Positions 25,528 through 34,067 of a DNA stretch of 64,000 nt are shown piece after piece. The DNA lies in the NCBI GenBank assembly GCA_041394185.1, contig JAWKIQ010000002.1, positions 744,001-808,000 of the forward strand. Direction: 5' to 3'. The stretch comes from Acidimicrobiales bacterium (lineage in GTDB: Bacteria > Actinomycetota > Acidimicrobiia > Acidimicrobiales > Poriferisodalaceae). Every line of letters starts with the position of its first letter. The stretch's first letter is position 1. The notes below the pieces were generated by a model that was not told the origin of the DNA, did not search any database, and was given only the letters and a program-made list of their open reading frames with translations. Both the position numbers and the translations under genes were made by a program.

Positions 25528-27308
25528 GTCGGTACTCCCGTTCCTGACCACATTCCGACGGACAGGGCATCTGCTGGACAACGCTCGACACACATGGCGC
25601 AGCGAATGCAGCGCTCTTCATCGAGCAACAAGGCCGTGCCGGCGTCTTCGCCGAGCGACGGATCGATCTCGTTCGCGGGCACGAGCGAGATGACATCAAC
25701 CGGACACACGTCTGCACACAGAGCGCACAGGACGCATTTCTCGGGTTCGAGCAATATGTTTGCGAAGCACCTCAGGCAGCGGCTCGCTTCACACCGGGCC
25801 TGCTCGGGGGTGAACCCCATCTCGACCTCGGTCAGTCCGATGCGGCGGCCTGAGGAAATCGTGGGAACCTCGACCCGATCGATGCGGTCGTAGGTGTCCT
25901 GGAGACGGTGGAACTGCTCGAGTTTCACCATCTTTCCCATCGATTCTTCGGGCACTTCGCCTCCGAAGGATCGATGGATCGATGCAGCGGCCTTGCGGCC
26001 ATCGGCAACGGCGTCGATCAGGGTTCGAGGACCCTTGGCGGCGTCGCCTCCCGACCAAACGTCGGCCAGTGAGGTCTGGCCGGTGTTCCAGTCGATCTCG
26101 ATGGTGCGCCTCGGGCTGACTTCGGGGCCGGCATCGCCGAGGGCCTCGAGATCGATCGCCTGGCCGATGGCCAAGATGATGGTGTCGGCCTCGAACGTCT
26201 GGATGTCGGACTCGTCGAAGGTCGGCGAGAAACGACCGTCCTCGTCGAACACCGAAGTGACACCCACGGTCTCGATGCCAACCACGGCACCGTCCTTGGT
26301 CAGTATGCGCTTGGGGCCTCTGCGGGGGCTGAAGCTGATGCCTTCGACCTCGGCTTCCTCGACCTCGAAGTCGTGGGCCGGCATCTCTTCTCGCGATTCC
26401 AGCGACATCACCCGCACATCTCGGGCGCCGGCGCGAGCCGCCGTACGAGCGACATCGAGGGCGTCGCTGATCGATGCTCGACCCTTGCCGTCGTCGCCGT
26501 ACACATCGGCACGCAGTGCGGTGCGGGCTGCGTCCATTGCGACGTCACCGCCGCCGACCACCAGCACCCGCTCGCCAACGTCGACCGTGAAGCCACGGTT
26601 CATATTGATCAGGAACTCGATGGCCTTGAAGACGCCGTCGGACTGGGCGCCCTCGATATCGAGACCGCGGCCGAGGGTGGCCCCGATGCCCAGGAACACG
26701 GCGTCGAACTCCTGGCGGAGTTGTTCGAGGGTGATGTCTTGGCCCAGCCGGGTGTTGTAGCGAACCTCGACGCCCAGATCGACTATGGCCTGTATGTCGC
26801 GGGCCAACACGTTGCGATCGAGGCGATACTCGGGGATGCCCAGCCACATCGCGCCGCCGAGCTTGTCGGTGGCCTCGAAGACCGTGACGCCGTAGCCGAG
26901 CCGGCGCAGATCGTGCGCCGCGGCCATGCCGGCCGGGCCGCCGCCCACCACTGCGATCCTTTGAGGCCGGTCTTCGTCTGGAGGTGCAACGACCTTGTCC
27001 CACGGCGCCTGGCCGTTGTAGTCGTAGGCCCTGGCTTCGGGGCCGTACTGCTCGGTGACGAAACGCTTGAGCGCCCGGATCGCTATGGGCCGGTCGATCT
27101 TTCCCCTGCGACACGCGTCCTCACACGGTGCCGCACATACCCGGCCGCAGACCGACGCAAAGGGGTTGGGAAGACGGGCGGTCAGATAGGCCAGCTCGTC
27201 TTCACCATCGGCGATGGCCGCCACATACATGCCGGCGTTGGTGTGAACGGGGCACGCCGCCAGGCAGGGGATGTTCTCGTCGTAGAACGACAGCGAATCT
27301 GGAATCAT
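25524..27308 (-). CDS. GltD-like NAD(P)/FAD oxidoreductase with ferredoxin domain, bc module 2
   Basis: A 594-aa soluble protein. The N-terminal Fe-S domain of GltD/DPD type has C15, C19 and C54, C58, C62, C66. An FAD site lies at 122-127 (GGGPAG) and an NAD(P) site at 252-257 (GGGDVA). Near the end are EASRCLRC and two [4Fe-4S] motifs at 525-535 and 567-577 (CVLCALCADVCP, CIRCAMCVERCP). The family moves electrons between NAD(P)H and Fe-S partners. Overlaps with genes on both sides (TGATG, ATGA) place it stoichiometrically inside the bc module. I infer a NAD(P)H- or ferredoxin-linked bc complex. Confidence 0.88.
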   Translation of the reverse strand: MIPDSLSFYDENIPCLAACPVHTNAGMYVAAIADGEDELAYLTARLPNPFASVCGRVCAAPCEDACRRGKIDRPIAIRALKRFVTEQYGPEARAYDYNGQAPWDKVVAPPDEDRPQRIAVVGGGPAGMAAAHDLRRLGYGVTVFEATDKLGGAMWLGIPEYRLDRNVLARDIQAIVDLGVEVRYNTRLGQDITLEQLRQEFDAVFLGIGATLGRGLDIEGAQSDGVFKAIEFLINMNRGFTVDVGERVLVVGGGDVAMDAARTALRADVYGDDGKGRASISDALDVARTAARAGARDVRVMSLESREEMPAHDFEVEEAEVEGISFSPRRGPKRILTKDGAVVGIETVGVTSVFDEDGRFSPTFDESDIQTFEADTIILAIGQAIDLEALGDAGPEVSPRRTIEIDWNTGQTSLADVWSGGDAAKGPRTLIDAVADGRKAAASIHRSFGGEVPEESMGKMVKLEQFHRLQDTYDRIDRVEVPTISSGRRIGLTEVEMGFTPEQARCEASRCLRCFANILLEPEKCVLCALCADVCPVDVISLVPANEIDPSLGEDAGTALLLDEERCIRCAMCVERCPADALSVGMWSGTGVPT

Positions 27309-28186
27309 CAGATCCGCCGATCGCGGTGGGCGTACCAGAGGGCCCAGATGCCGACCACCAGGCCACCGCCCCACAGACCCAGCCCGATGACGTTCTGGCC
27401 GAAGTCGCCGAGCCTGGTCACATAGTCGGTCTTGAGGATCTCGCTGGGGATGTAGACGGTTGCGAGGATGAAGCCGACGACTATGACGGCCGTCTTGAGC
27501 CAGGCGTCGAGCCACGGCATCTGCAAGCGATCTACCTGACCGACGATCCTCGGCGCCAACGCATAGACGCCTACACCCGCTGCCACCAACATCGCCAGCA
27601 GATAGGTCATGTTGGCCAGACCGGGCAACGAGTTGCCCGTCTCGCCACCGACGATCTCTTCGACCACCGCCGCCGGCGTGACGAATCCGTTGCTGACGTA
27701 AGCGACGATCGCGTCGACGTCTCCGTCTGGCAAGGTCGAGAACGCCGGCATCACACCGTTGTAGGTGACACCGTCGACCACCAACTCGCCCTGGCGACCG
27801 TTGTTGATGACCTGGCGTACATAGTCGGCCTGGCCTTGAACGTTCGGATTGCCGATCAACGGCGGGAACTGGCCCTCGAGGCCGGCGCCTCGCGGCTGGT
27901 GACACGATGAACAGGTGGCGGTGTAGAGGTCTGCGCCCCTGACGAGCAGCTCGTCGGGCACGCCGGGCACGGTCTCGGCCGGCTCTTCGACGGTGCCGTC
28001 ATCTGTTCCGCCTGTGTCTGTGCCGGTGTCGGTCGTCTCGGTGCCACCATCGTCGGCAGCGAGGTGCTCCTGGGCCATTGCCGAGGATGAGGACAAGCCC
28101 AGGGCCACGACGACGACCGCGAGCAATGCCGCGAGCCTCAACCGTGCCCTGGAGCGTCTTTCGGCTTCGAATCGGGTGTGCGCCAT
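27308..28186 (-). CDS. Cytochrome c with C-terminal membrane domain, first gene of bc module 2
   Basis: A 292-aa protein with a signal peptide (basic start, hydrophobic 18-35, cut near AMAQ), an acidic Thr/Gly linker, and one heme site in ATCSSCHQPRGAG. Three helices follow in the C-terminal 100 residues. ATG 28186 is preferred; a TTG three codons upstream is possible. It opens the minus-strand module and is divergent from the ba3 oxidase. Confidence 0.85.
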   Translation of the reverse strand: MAHTRFEAERRSRARLRLAALLAVVVVALGLSSSSAMAQEHLAADDGGTETTDTGTDTGGTDDGTVEEPAETVPGVPDELLVRGADLYTATCSSCHQPRGAGLEGQFPPLIGNPNVQGQADYVRQVINNGRQGELVVDGVTYNGVMPAFSTLPDGDVDAIVAYVSNGFVTPAAVVEEIVGGETGNSLPGLANMTYLLAMLVAAGVGVYALAPRIVGQVDRLQMPWLDAWLKTAVIVVGFILATVYIPSEILKTDYVTRLGDFGQNVIGLGLWGGGLVVGIWALWYAHRDRRI

Positions 28187-28341
28187 GGACTCCAACTCGC
28201 GAGTCGTCGGATGGGAAGGGGACGTTCCGGATTGTCACGCTCCTCCCATGTACCAAACAGGGTCTTTTGTCCCTGGTTCGGTCAATCACGCGCGGCGACC
28301 ATCGCTGAAGCCACAGCCGCGTACGTACGAGGGAGAGGTTC
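28187..28341. promoter_or_regulatory. Divergent promoter region with palindrome at 28258-28275
   Basis: This 155-bp gap between bc module 2 and the ba3 oxidase contains CAGGGTCTTTTGTCCCTG at 28258-28275, a 7-bp inverted repeat with one mismatch and a 4-nt spacer. Weaker symmetry extends out to 28252-28282 (ACC...GGT). Its central position suits an operator shared by both directions. A GGGAGAGG ribosome site precedes the plus-strand GTG. Confidence 0.5.
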
Positions 28342-28497
28342 GTGAGCGCACTCGAACAAGACACGGGTGAAGCACACCCTGACGAGGACTTCAAGCCGAC
28401 CGGGACCGTGTTCCTGGTCGTGGCCTTCGTCGCAATGCTGATCCTTTTGTGGGCATCGGTCTACGTGATCCTCATCAGCCGTGGGGTGACCGGATGA
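28342..28497 (+). CDS. ba3-type cytochrome c oxidase subunit IIa
   Basis: A 51-aa peptide with one helix. The polar start ends in DEDFKPTGTVF, and the helix runs into VYVILISRG, a pattern seen in the single-helix subunit IIa of ba3 oxidases. GTG 28342 has GGGAGAGG just upstream. Its stop overlaps the subunit II ATG (ATGA), so the gene is coupled to the oxidase. Confidence 0.8.
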   Translation: MSALEQDTGEAHPDEDFKPTGTVFLVVAFVAMLILLWASVYVILISRGVTG

Positions 28498-29006
28498 CAG
28501 CCACCGAAAACAAGGGGCTGGGGGCCGACCCGATCGAACGCAATTGGATGCGGTTCTCGGTGGTGCTGCTGGTCGCATTTGCAGCGACCGTCACCGTCGC
28601 CGGTTTCTTCATGGGCTTCACCGTTCCCGGCGCCGACCAAGAGGTCGACCCGCAGACGGTCACCCAGGAAGGGCCATTCTCCGAACCCGGCCTGCGCGAG
28701 GTCGCCGAGGGCAAGTACGACGCATACATCGTCGCCCAGACCTTCAGCTACACGCCCGGTCTGCTGGAGATTCCCGTCGGTGCCGAGGTCACCTTCTATG
28801 TGACCAGCATCGACGTACAGCACGGCTTCAACATCCGTGACACGAACATCAACATGCAGATCGTCCCCGGGCAGGTCTCGAAGCTGACTCACACCTTCGA
28901 AGAACCCGGCGAGTTCCCATTCATCTGCACCGAGTACTGCGGCAGTCAGCACCACGCGATGTTCGGAACCATCAGAGTCGTGTCAGGCACCGGAGCGGAG
29001 GGCTAG
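28494..29006 (+). CDS. ba3-type cytochrome c oxidase subunit II (CuA)
   Basis: A 170-aa subunit with one N-terminal helix (about 22-44) and a periplasmic cupredoxin domain. The CuA ligands are H110, C145, E147, C149, H153 and M156. The single helix and short length match B-type oxidases and not the two-helix A-type CtaC at 56633. It receives electrons from cytochrome c. Confidence 0.94.
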   Translation: MTATENKGLGADPIERNWMRFSVVLLVAFAATVTVAGFFMGFTVPGADQEVDPQTVTQEGPFSEPGLREVAEGKYDAYIVAQTFSYTPGLLEIPVGAEVTFYVTSIDVQHGFNIRDTNINMQIVPGQVSKLTHTFEEPGEFPFICTEYCGSQHHAMFGTIRVVSGTGAEG

Positions 29007-29008
29007 CA

Positions 29009-30700
29009 ATGACGATCACCGAGAACACGCCGGCCCCTGAACGCAACTGGGACTCCGGCTACGACCTCAGCAAGGGCGAGAAGAACTTCATCGCTCTGCA
29101 CATCTATATCGCCGTTGCAGCGCTGCTCGTAGGCAGCTTGTTCGGACCCTTGCAGTCGTTCCAGTGGGCCGGCTGGGATCTGTACGAATACCTCGACCCG
29201 GTGATCAAGAGCTACTACCAGGGTCTCACCCTGCACGGCGTGCTCAACGCGCTTGTGTGGACCACCTTCTTCATCGTCGGGTTCACCAACCTGACGACCA
29301 TGAAGGGCCTCGGCAGGTCACTGGCCAAGCCGATCATCAACAAGGTCGGCTTCTATGTGATGGTCGCCGGCCTGTTGATCACGGCCGTGCCGATCCTCGC
29401 CAACCAGGCAACCGTCCTCTACACGTTCTACGCACCACTCAAGGCGAGCTGGGCCTTCTATCTGGGCCTCACCCTCGTCGTTGTGGGTAGCTGGATCGAG
29501 GGTCTGGGCTTCTACCTGACCCTGGCCCAGTGGCGTAAGGACAATCCGGGCGTACGGTCACCGTTCATCGCCTTGGGCGGTGTGCTGAACGCCGCCATGT
29601 GGCAGATCGCGACGCTGGGCGTCGCCGTCGAGATCCTCACGATGCTGTTGCCCTGGTCGCTCGGCCTCATCGACAACACCGATCCCGAGCTCGCCCGCAC
29701 GTACTTCTGGTTCACCGGTCACCCGCTGGTCTACTTCTGGCTGCTGCCCGCTTACGTCAGCTGGTACGGAATGCTGCCCAAGCAGGCCGGAGGCAAGCTG
29801 TTCAGCGACTCGCTGGCCCGCCTGGCCTTCTGGATGTTCCTGATCGTTTCGGTGCCGGTCGGTTTCCACCACCAGTTCGTCGACCCGGGCGTGCCCCAGG
29901 CATGGAAGTACATCCACGCCATCTTGACCTACTCGGTGTTCTTCCCCTCGATGCTGACGCTGTTCACCGTCGTCGCCTCGCTCGAGTACGCAGCACGCAA
30001 GCGCGGCGGCATCGGCCTGATCGGCTGGGTCAGGGCGCTGCCGTGGAGCGATCCTTCGGTTGCGGCACAGCTGCTGGCCGGCATCTTGTTCATGTTCGGA
30101 GGCATCGGCGGTCTCACCAACGCCTCGTACAACCTGAACCTCGTGGTGCACAACACGGCTTGGGTGCCCGGACACTTCCATCTCACCGTCGCCACAGCGG
30201 TGACGCTGTCGTTCATCGGCATCAGCTACTGGATGGTTCCGTATCTCACCGGCAAGGCGCTGTGGGGCCCCAAGGTGGCACTGTTCCAGGCCTGGTCGTG
30301 GTTCGTGGGCATGGTGATCTTCTCGAACGCCATGCACATGCTGGGCCTGCTGGGCGCACCCCGCCGCACCGCTCTGGGCGACGCTCTGTACGTACCCGAG
30401 AGCTGGGACGGCCACCTGCTGCGTGTTTCGATCGGCGGCGCCATCCTGCTGGTTTCGGTCATCACCTACGTCGTGATCATCGTCAGGACCGTGATGGGCA
30501 AGCCGGTGCCCGCCGATGAGGTGCCCCAGGTGCCAATCGCCGAGTCGCTGCACGATGCCCAGAACACCCCGGCCTGGCTCGACAGGTTCAAGCCGTGGCT
30601 CATCGGTGCCGCCGCCCTGCTGCTCATCGCCTATGGCCCGCAGCTCGTCGACCAGATCGTGAACATGAACCTCAACGCACCAGGATTCAAGCCTTGGTAG
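29009..30700 (+). CDS. ba3-type cytochrome c oxidase subunit I
   Basis: A 563-aa heme-copper oxidase of the B type. The ligands are all present: H76 and H389/H391 region for the hemes, H238 with Y242 (GHPLVYFWLLPAY), and H287-H288 (GFHHQF) for CuB. It reduces O2 in high-affinity oxidases of this class and pumps protons. Two bases separate it from subunit II, and the fusion gene downstream overlaps its stop codon. Confidence 0.96.
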   Translation: MTITENTPAPERNWDSGYDLSKGEKNFIALHIYIAVAALLVGSLFGPLQSFQWAGWDLYEYLDPVIKSYYQGLTLHGVLNALVWTTFFIVGFTNLTTMKGLGRSLAKPIINKVGFYVMVAGLLITAVPILANQATVLYTFYAPLKASWAFYLGLTLVVVGSWIEGLGFYLTLAQWRKDNPGVRSPFIALGGVLNAAMWQIATLGVAVEILTMLLPWSLGLIDNTDPELARTYFWFTGHPLVYFWLLPAYVSWYGMLPKQAGGKLFSDSLARLAFWMFLIVSVPVGFHHQFVDPGVPQAWKYIHAILTYSVFFPSMLTLFTVVASLEYAARKRGGIGLIGWVRALPWSDPSVAAQLLAGILFMFGGIGGLTNASYNLNLVVHNTAWVPGHFHLTVATAVTLSFIGISYWMVPYLTGKALWGPKVALFQAWSWFVGMVIFSNAMHMLGLLGAPRRTALGDALYVPESWDGHLLRVSIGGAILLVSVITYVVIIVRTVMGKPVPADEVPQVPIAESLHDAQNTPAWLDRFKPWLIGAAALLLIAYGPQLVDQIVNMNLNAPGFKPW

Positions 30701-32892
30701 AAGCTCGAAATGGCGGTGGGTCGGCGGCTCGGACGACCACCGAGTCGCTGGCTCACCGCCTCGAGCGGCCCATGCGCCGCATCATCGGATCGGCTAGGGC
30801 AAACCCTCTTCCCCACGCTGGCACGATCAGCGTCTTCCTTCTGGGTGTGGTGACCTTCACCGGTCTCTACATCACCCTTTTCTTCGAGTTCGGCTTCGAC
30901 GCCTCGTACTCGGCCGTCGAGGACCTGACCAACCACCCGATCCAGCGGGTGATGCGAGGAATCCACCGGTACTCCTCGGCTGCGCTGGTGCTGACCACGA
31001 TCGTGCACGCGTGGCGCATCTTCGTCAGCGGCCGGTTCGGTTCGGCTCGCCGGTACCGCTGGCTCACCGGCCTGACAGCGTTGGTCCTGATCTGGCTGGC
31101 CGGGGTCACCGGCTATTGGCTTGTCTGGGATCTTCGGGCCCAAGCTCTGGGCGAATCGGTGCAGTCGGTCATCGGCGGTTTCGGTTGGGGTGCCTCCTTC
31201 GTGGTCCGCAACATCGTCGGGTCGGGTGCCGGCTCGGGCTCGGGGCTGATGGTGTTCGTGTGGTTCGCCCACGTCATCCTCACCATCGTCATCGGCTTCT
31301 TCATGTGGCGTCACCTGCGGCGCAGTCGCCTGCGGTGGGTTCCCCCACGTCACTGGATGATCCTGATGGCCGCAGGCCTGTTGCTATTGGCCATAGCCGT
31401 ACCTGCCGACCTGCTCGATCACGCCGACCCGGCCCGTCTCACACCGGCGATGCCTCTGGACCCGTTCATCTTGTTCCTGCTGCCCCCGCTGCTTTCCAGC
31501 AAGGCCGGCCTGGTGGTGCTGGCAATGACCGCGGCGGTCGTCGCGGCGGCGCTGGTGCCTTGGGTACTCAAAGACCGCTCGCCAGTTGTCGAGGTACTCG
31601 AGGACAAGTGCACGGGCTGCGATCTGTGTGTTGCCGACTGTCCCTACATGGCGCTGTCGATGGTGCAGATCGGCGACACCGAGGGAACCCGTGGCCTCGC
31701 CGTGGTCGACCCCGACGCGTGCGTTGGCTGCGGCATCTGCCTCGGCTCGTGCTCGTTCGGTGCGCTGGAGCTTCCGGGCTTCGACTCACACGCCGTCGAA
31801 CTGGTCGATCCTCAGGGCAAACAGGTCGTCGTGACCTGCGAGCGGCACCTGCGTACCAACCGTGTACCCAGCGACGACCAGCACACCGTGGTCGCGGTTC
31901 GCTGCACCGGAATGTTCCACGCCCAGGCTGTCGGCGACCTGATGCGCCGCGGCGCCGAGTCGGTTCAGATCGTCGGATGTGCGCCGGGCGAGTGCGCCTA
32001 CGGAATCGGCAACGAGCTGACCCACGATCGCCTCGGAGGGCAAAGAGCACCGCATCTTCAGCGGGCGTTCCAAGGCTCGGTCGCCGAAGACTACGTCGCG
32101 TTGGGCGATCTGGCGCTGGCTGTGAAGAGTCCGGGTCTTCACCCCGCCACCGACGCCAGCCACATGCCTGCCGGACGTCGCACCCGCGTTGCCGCTGCGG
32201 CCGTCGTGATGTTGTCGTTGTTGGGGGTCGGGCTGGCCACGCTGATCCCGTTCGACGGCGCTTCGGCAGATGCGGCCGTTCGGGTCGTGGTCGATCACAC
32301 CCCCGGTCGCCAGATCACCGGACAACCGTCGCCCAGCGGTGTGGTGGGCCAGCCCGTCGCTGTGGTCGTGACCGTCGACGGGGTGGCGATGGGATCCAAG
32401 GCGGTCCCCCGGTCTGGAACCAGCGCCGTCGGGGTGATCGACTTCGACCTCGATCCCGGAAGCTACGACCTCGTCGTGGAACTACACGAAGGAAACACCG
32501 TCACCACGCTGTTCTCGGGTCCCGCGGTCGTCGAAGCCGGACGGCGTGTCTTCCTGGAAGCCATCGATGAGCCGCCACCACCGGGCGCCGACGAGGGCAG
32601 GGCCATCTTCAACGACAACCGCAGAGGCGGCTGCTCGGCATGTCACTCGGTGGCACCGGGCGACGACCGTCCGGTTGCGCCTTCGCTGGGTGGCATCGCC
32701 GATCGCGCCGGTCAGCGCATCCCTGGGATGACCGCGCAAGAGTATCTGCACGAATCCATCGTCGACCCCAACGCCTATATCGTCGATGGCTTCAGGGCCG
32801 GTCAGATGCTTCCCATCTACCAAGACCGGCTGACGCCAGAAGAGATCGAGTCCTTGATCGAATACCTTCTGACGCTTGGAGGTACCTCGTGA
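30694..32892 (+). CDS. Fusion protein: cytochrome b, 2[4Fe-4S], MvhD-like and cytochrome c domains
   Basis: A 732-aa protein if read from TTG 30694, which overlaps the oxidase stop; ATG 30772 would shorten it by 26 residues. Domains in order: four-helix cytochrome b with H91/H193 and H105/H207 (both HX13H); two more helices (about 222-240, 270-292); [4Fe-4S] motifs at 306-316 and 343-353; an MvhD-like domain (about 375-450) with C404, C429, C434 and GNE at 439-441; a helix (about 497-520); a beta-rich periplasmic stretch; and a cyt c domain with CSACH at 647-651. MvhD-type domains pass electrons to heterodisulfide reductases or related flavoproteins. I know of no named complex with this order. 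Confidence 0.85.
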   Translation: MVEARNGGGSAARTTTESLAHRLERPMRRIIGSARANPLPHAGTISVFLLGVVTFTGLYITLFFEFGFDASYSAVEDLTNHPIQRVMRGIHRYSSAALVLTTIVHAWRIFVSGRFGSARRYRWLTGLTALVLIWLAGVTGYWLVWDLRAQALGESVQSVIGGFGWGASFVVRNIVGSGAGSGSGLMVFVWFAHVILTIVIGFFMWRHLRRSRLRWVPPRHWMILMAAGLLLLAIAVPADLLDHADPARLTPAMPLDPFILFLLPPLLSSKAGLVVLAMTAAVVAAALVPWVLKDRSPVVEVLEDKCTGCDLCVADCPYMALSMVQIGDTEGTRGLAVVDPDACVGCGICLGSCSFGALELPGFDSHAVELVDPQGKQVVVTCERHLRTNRVPSDDQHTVVAVRCTGMFHAQAVGDLMRRGAESVQIVGCAPGECAYGIGNELTHDRLGGQRAPHLQRAFQGSVAEDYVALGDLALAVKSPGLHPATDASHMPAGRRTRVAAAAVVMLSLLGVGLATLIPFDGASADAAVRVVVDHTPGRQITGQPSPSGVVGQPVAVVVTVDGVAMGSKAVPRSGTSAVGVIDFDLDPGSYDLVVELHEGNTVTTLFSGPAVVEAGRRVFLEAIDEPPPPGADEGRAIFNDNRRGGCSACHSVAPGDDRPVAPSLGGIADRAGQRIPGMTAQEYLHESIVDPNAYIVDGFRAGQMLPIYQDRLTPEEIESLIEYLLTLGGTS

Positions 32893-32909
32893 ACCCCCGC
32901 AGGCAGAAC

Positions 32910-33344
32910 TCAGGCTTCCTGGAAGATCTCCTCGGTGCCGACGCCGTCGACGCCGTCGACCGATCGGGTTCCGAAGATGTTCCCCTCGTCGTCGACGGTG
33001 TAGCTGCCGGTTCCGGTGCTGGTGTCTTCGTCGGAGGCGATGGTGCGCCACTGCACCACGAAGCGATCGCCGGTGAGGGTCCCGGTGCCGGTCAGCAGAG
33101 CTCCGGTGACCAGCCAGTCGATCTCGTAGACGTCCTCGGTGTCGGTGGCCCTGATCACAACGGTGCCCGAGTACTCCGAGCCGACGACGTCGACGCCGTT
33201 GACGGTGTAGGTGCCGACCAGTCCCGGACCGTCGACGACCTGCCTGCCGGGGATGGCGCACCCGCCCAGCGGGGTGGCCAACGAGATGGCGGCAGCGAAG
33301 GCGACGGCTCTGACGACTCTTCTGGTGGGCCTGGATCTCAGCAT
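32910..33344 (-). CDS. Putative lipoprotein, function unknown
   Basis: A 144-aa protein with a signal peptide (RPTRRVVRAVAFAAAI) and lipobox LGGC at residues 26-29. The mature part is beta-rich, with repeated G-T-x-T/S turns. It is encoded opposite to the oxidase island, convergent with the fusion gene and divergent from the Sco-like gene at 33399. No family is recognised. Confidence 0.75.
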   Translation of the reverse strand: MLRSRPTRRVVRAVAFAAAISLATPLGGCAIPGRQVVDGPGLVGTYTVNGVDVVGSEYSGTVVIRATDTEDVYEIDWLVTGALLTGTGTLTGDRFVVQWRTIASDEDTSTGTGSYTVDDEGNIFGTRSVDGVDGVGTEEIFQEA

Positions 33345-33398
33345 GCAGAGCAAGGTAACCAACGAAGCAGCCTTCGCCGATGGGCGAAAGTCCCGATC

Positions 33399-34067
33399 GT
33401 GGTGTTCTCCACGGTGTTCTTCGGGGCGATAGCGTTCGCCATCATCCAGCCCATCAAGGTGCTCCCCCGCGAAAGGCCGGCGCCAGGTTTCTCGCTGACG
33501 GACCAAGCCGGCGACGCCTACACCAGCGAAACCGGGCGGGGTTCGATCACGCTTTACACCTTCCAGCCGCTCGACTGCACCGGCGAGTGCGCCCGCATTC
33601 CCGACACGATGGCCGCCGTCTTCTCCAGGGTCGACAGCGAGGTGAACCTCAGCGAGATCGAGTTCAAGATGGTCACCATCGCCTTGGCAGACCAGCCCTC
33701 CACCAGCAGTCTTCAGCAGGCCGCCGCGTCCACGGGTGCCGACGGGCAACGCTGGTCATGGCTCGGCGGGTCATGGGACCAGGTCAAGTCGTTGGTGGGT
33801 TCGGGTTTCGGCCGCTATTTCGACCGTGTCGAGCCGGGCCAGAACGCCATCGGCAGCGTCGAATCGGGAGACATCACCTTCGATCCCGGCTTCGTCCTGG
33901 TCGACGGCAACGGCGTTGTCCGCGGCGAATATCGCTATCAGACCCTCTCCAACGATGCCGACAAGCTCGTGAGCCACGTGGGGCTCCTGGCAGACGAGGC
34001 GCGCCTGTCGAAGGGGGCGGCTTCGCTGGCCTATGAGGCCGCCCATCTCTTTGCCTGCTATGGCTGA
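33399..34067 (+). CDS. Sco-like thioredoxin-fold protein lacking the copper histidine
   Basis: A 222-aa protein with an N-terminal helix and a thioredoxin fold. C60 and C64 (LDCTGEC) match the Sco CX3C motif. The downstream position that holds the copper-binding His in Sco is occupied by DITFDPGF with no histidine. GTG 33399 is the first start in frame; GTG 33402 also fits. It overlaps the next Sco gene by 8 bp, so they are expressed together. It may be a thiol reductase for CuA cysteines and not a copper carrier. Confidence 0.8.
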   Translation: MVFSTVFFGAIAFAIIQPIKVLPRERPAPGFSLTDQAGDAYTSETGRGSITLYTFQPLDCTGECARIPDTMAAVFSRVDSEVNLSEIEFKMVTIALADQPSTSSLQQAAASTGADGQRWSWLGGSWDQVKSLVGSGFGRYFDRVEPGQNAIGSVESGDITFDPGFVLVDGNGVVRGEYRYQTLSNDADKLVSHVGLLADEARLSKGAASLAYEAAHLFACYG

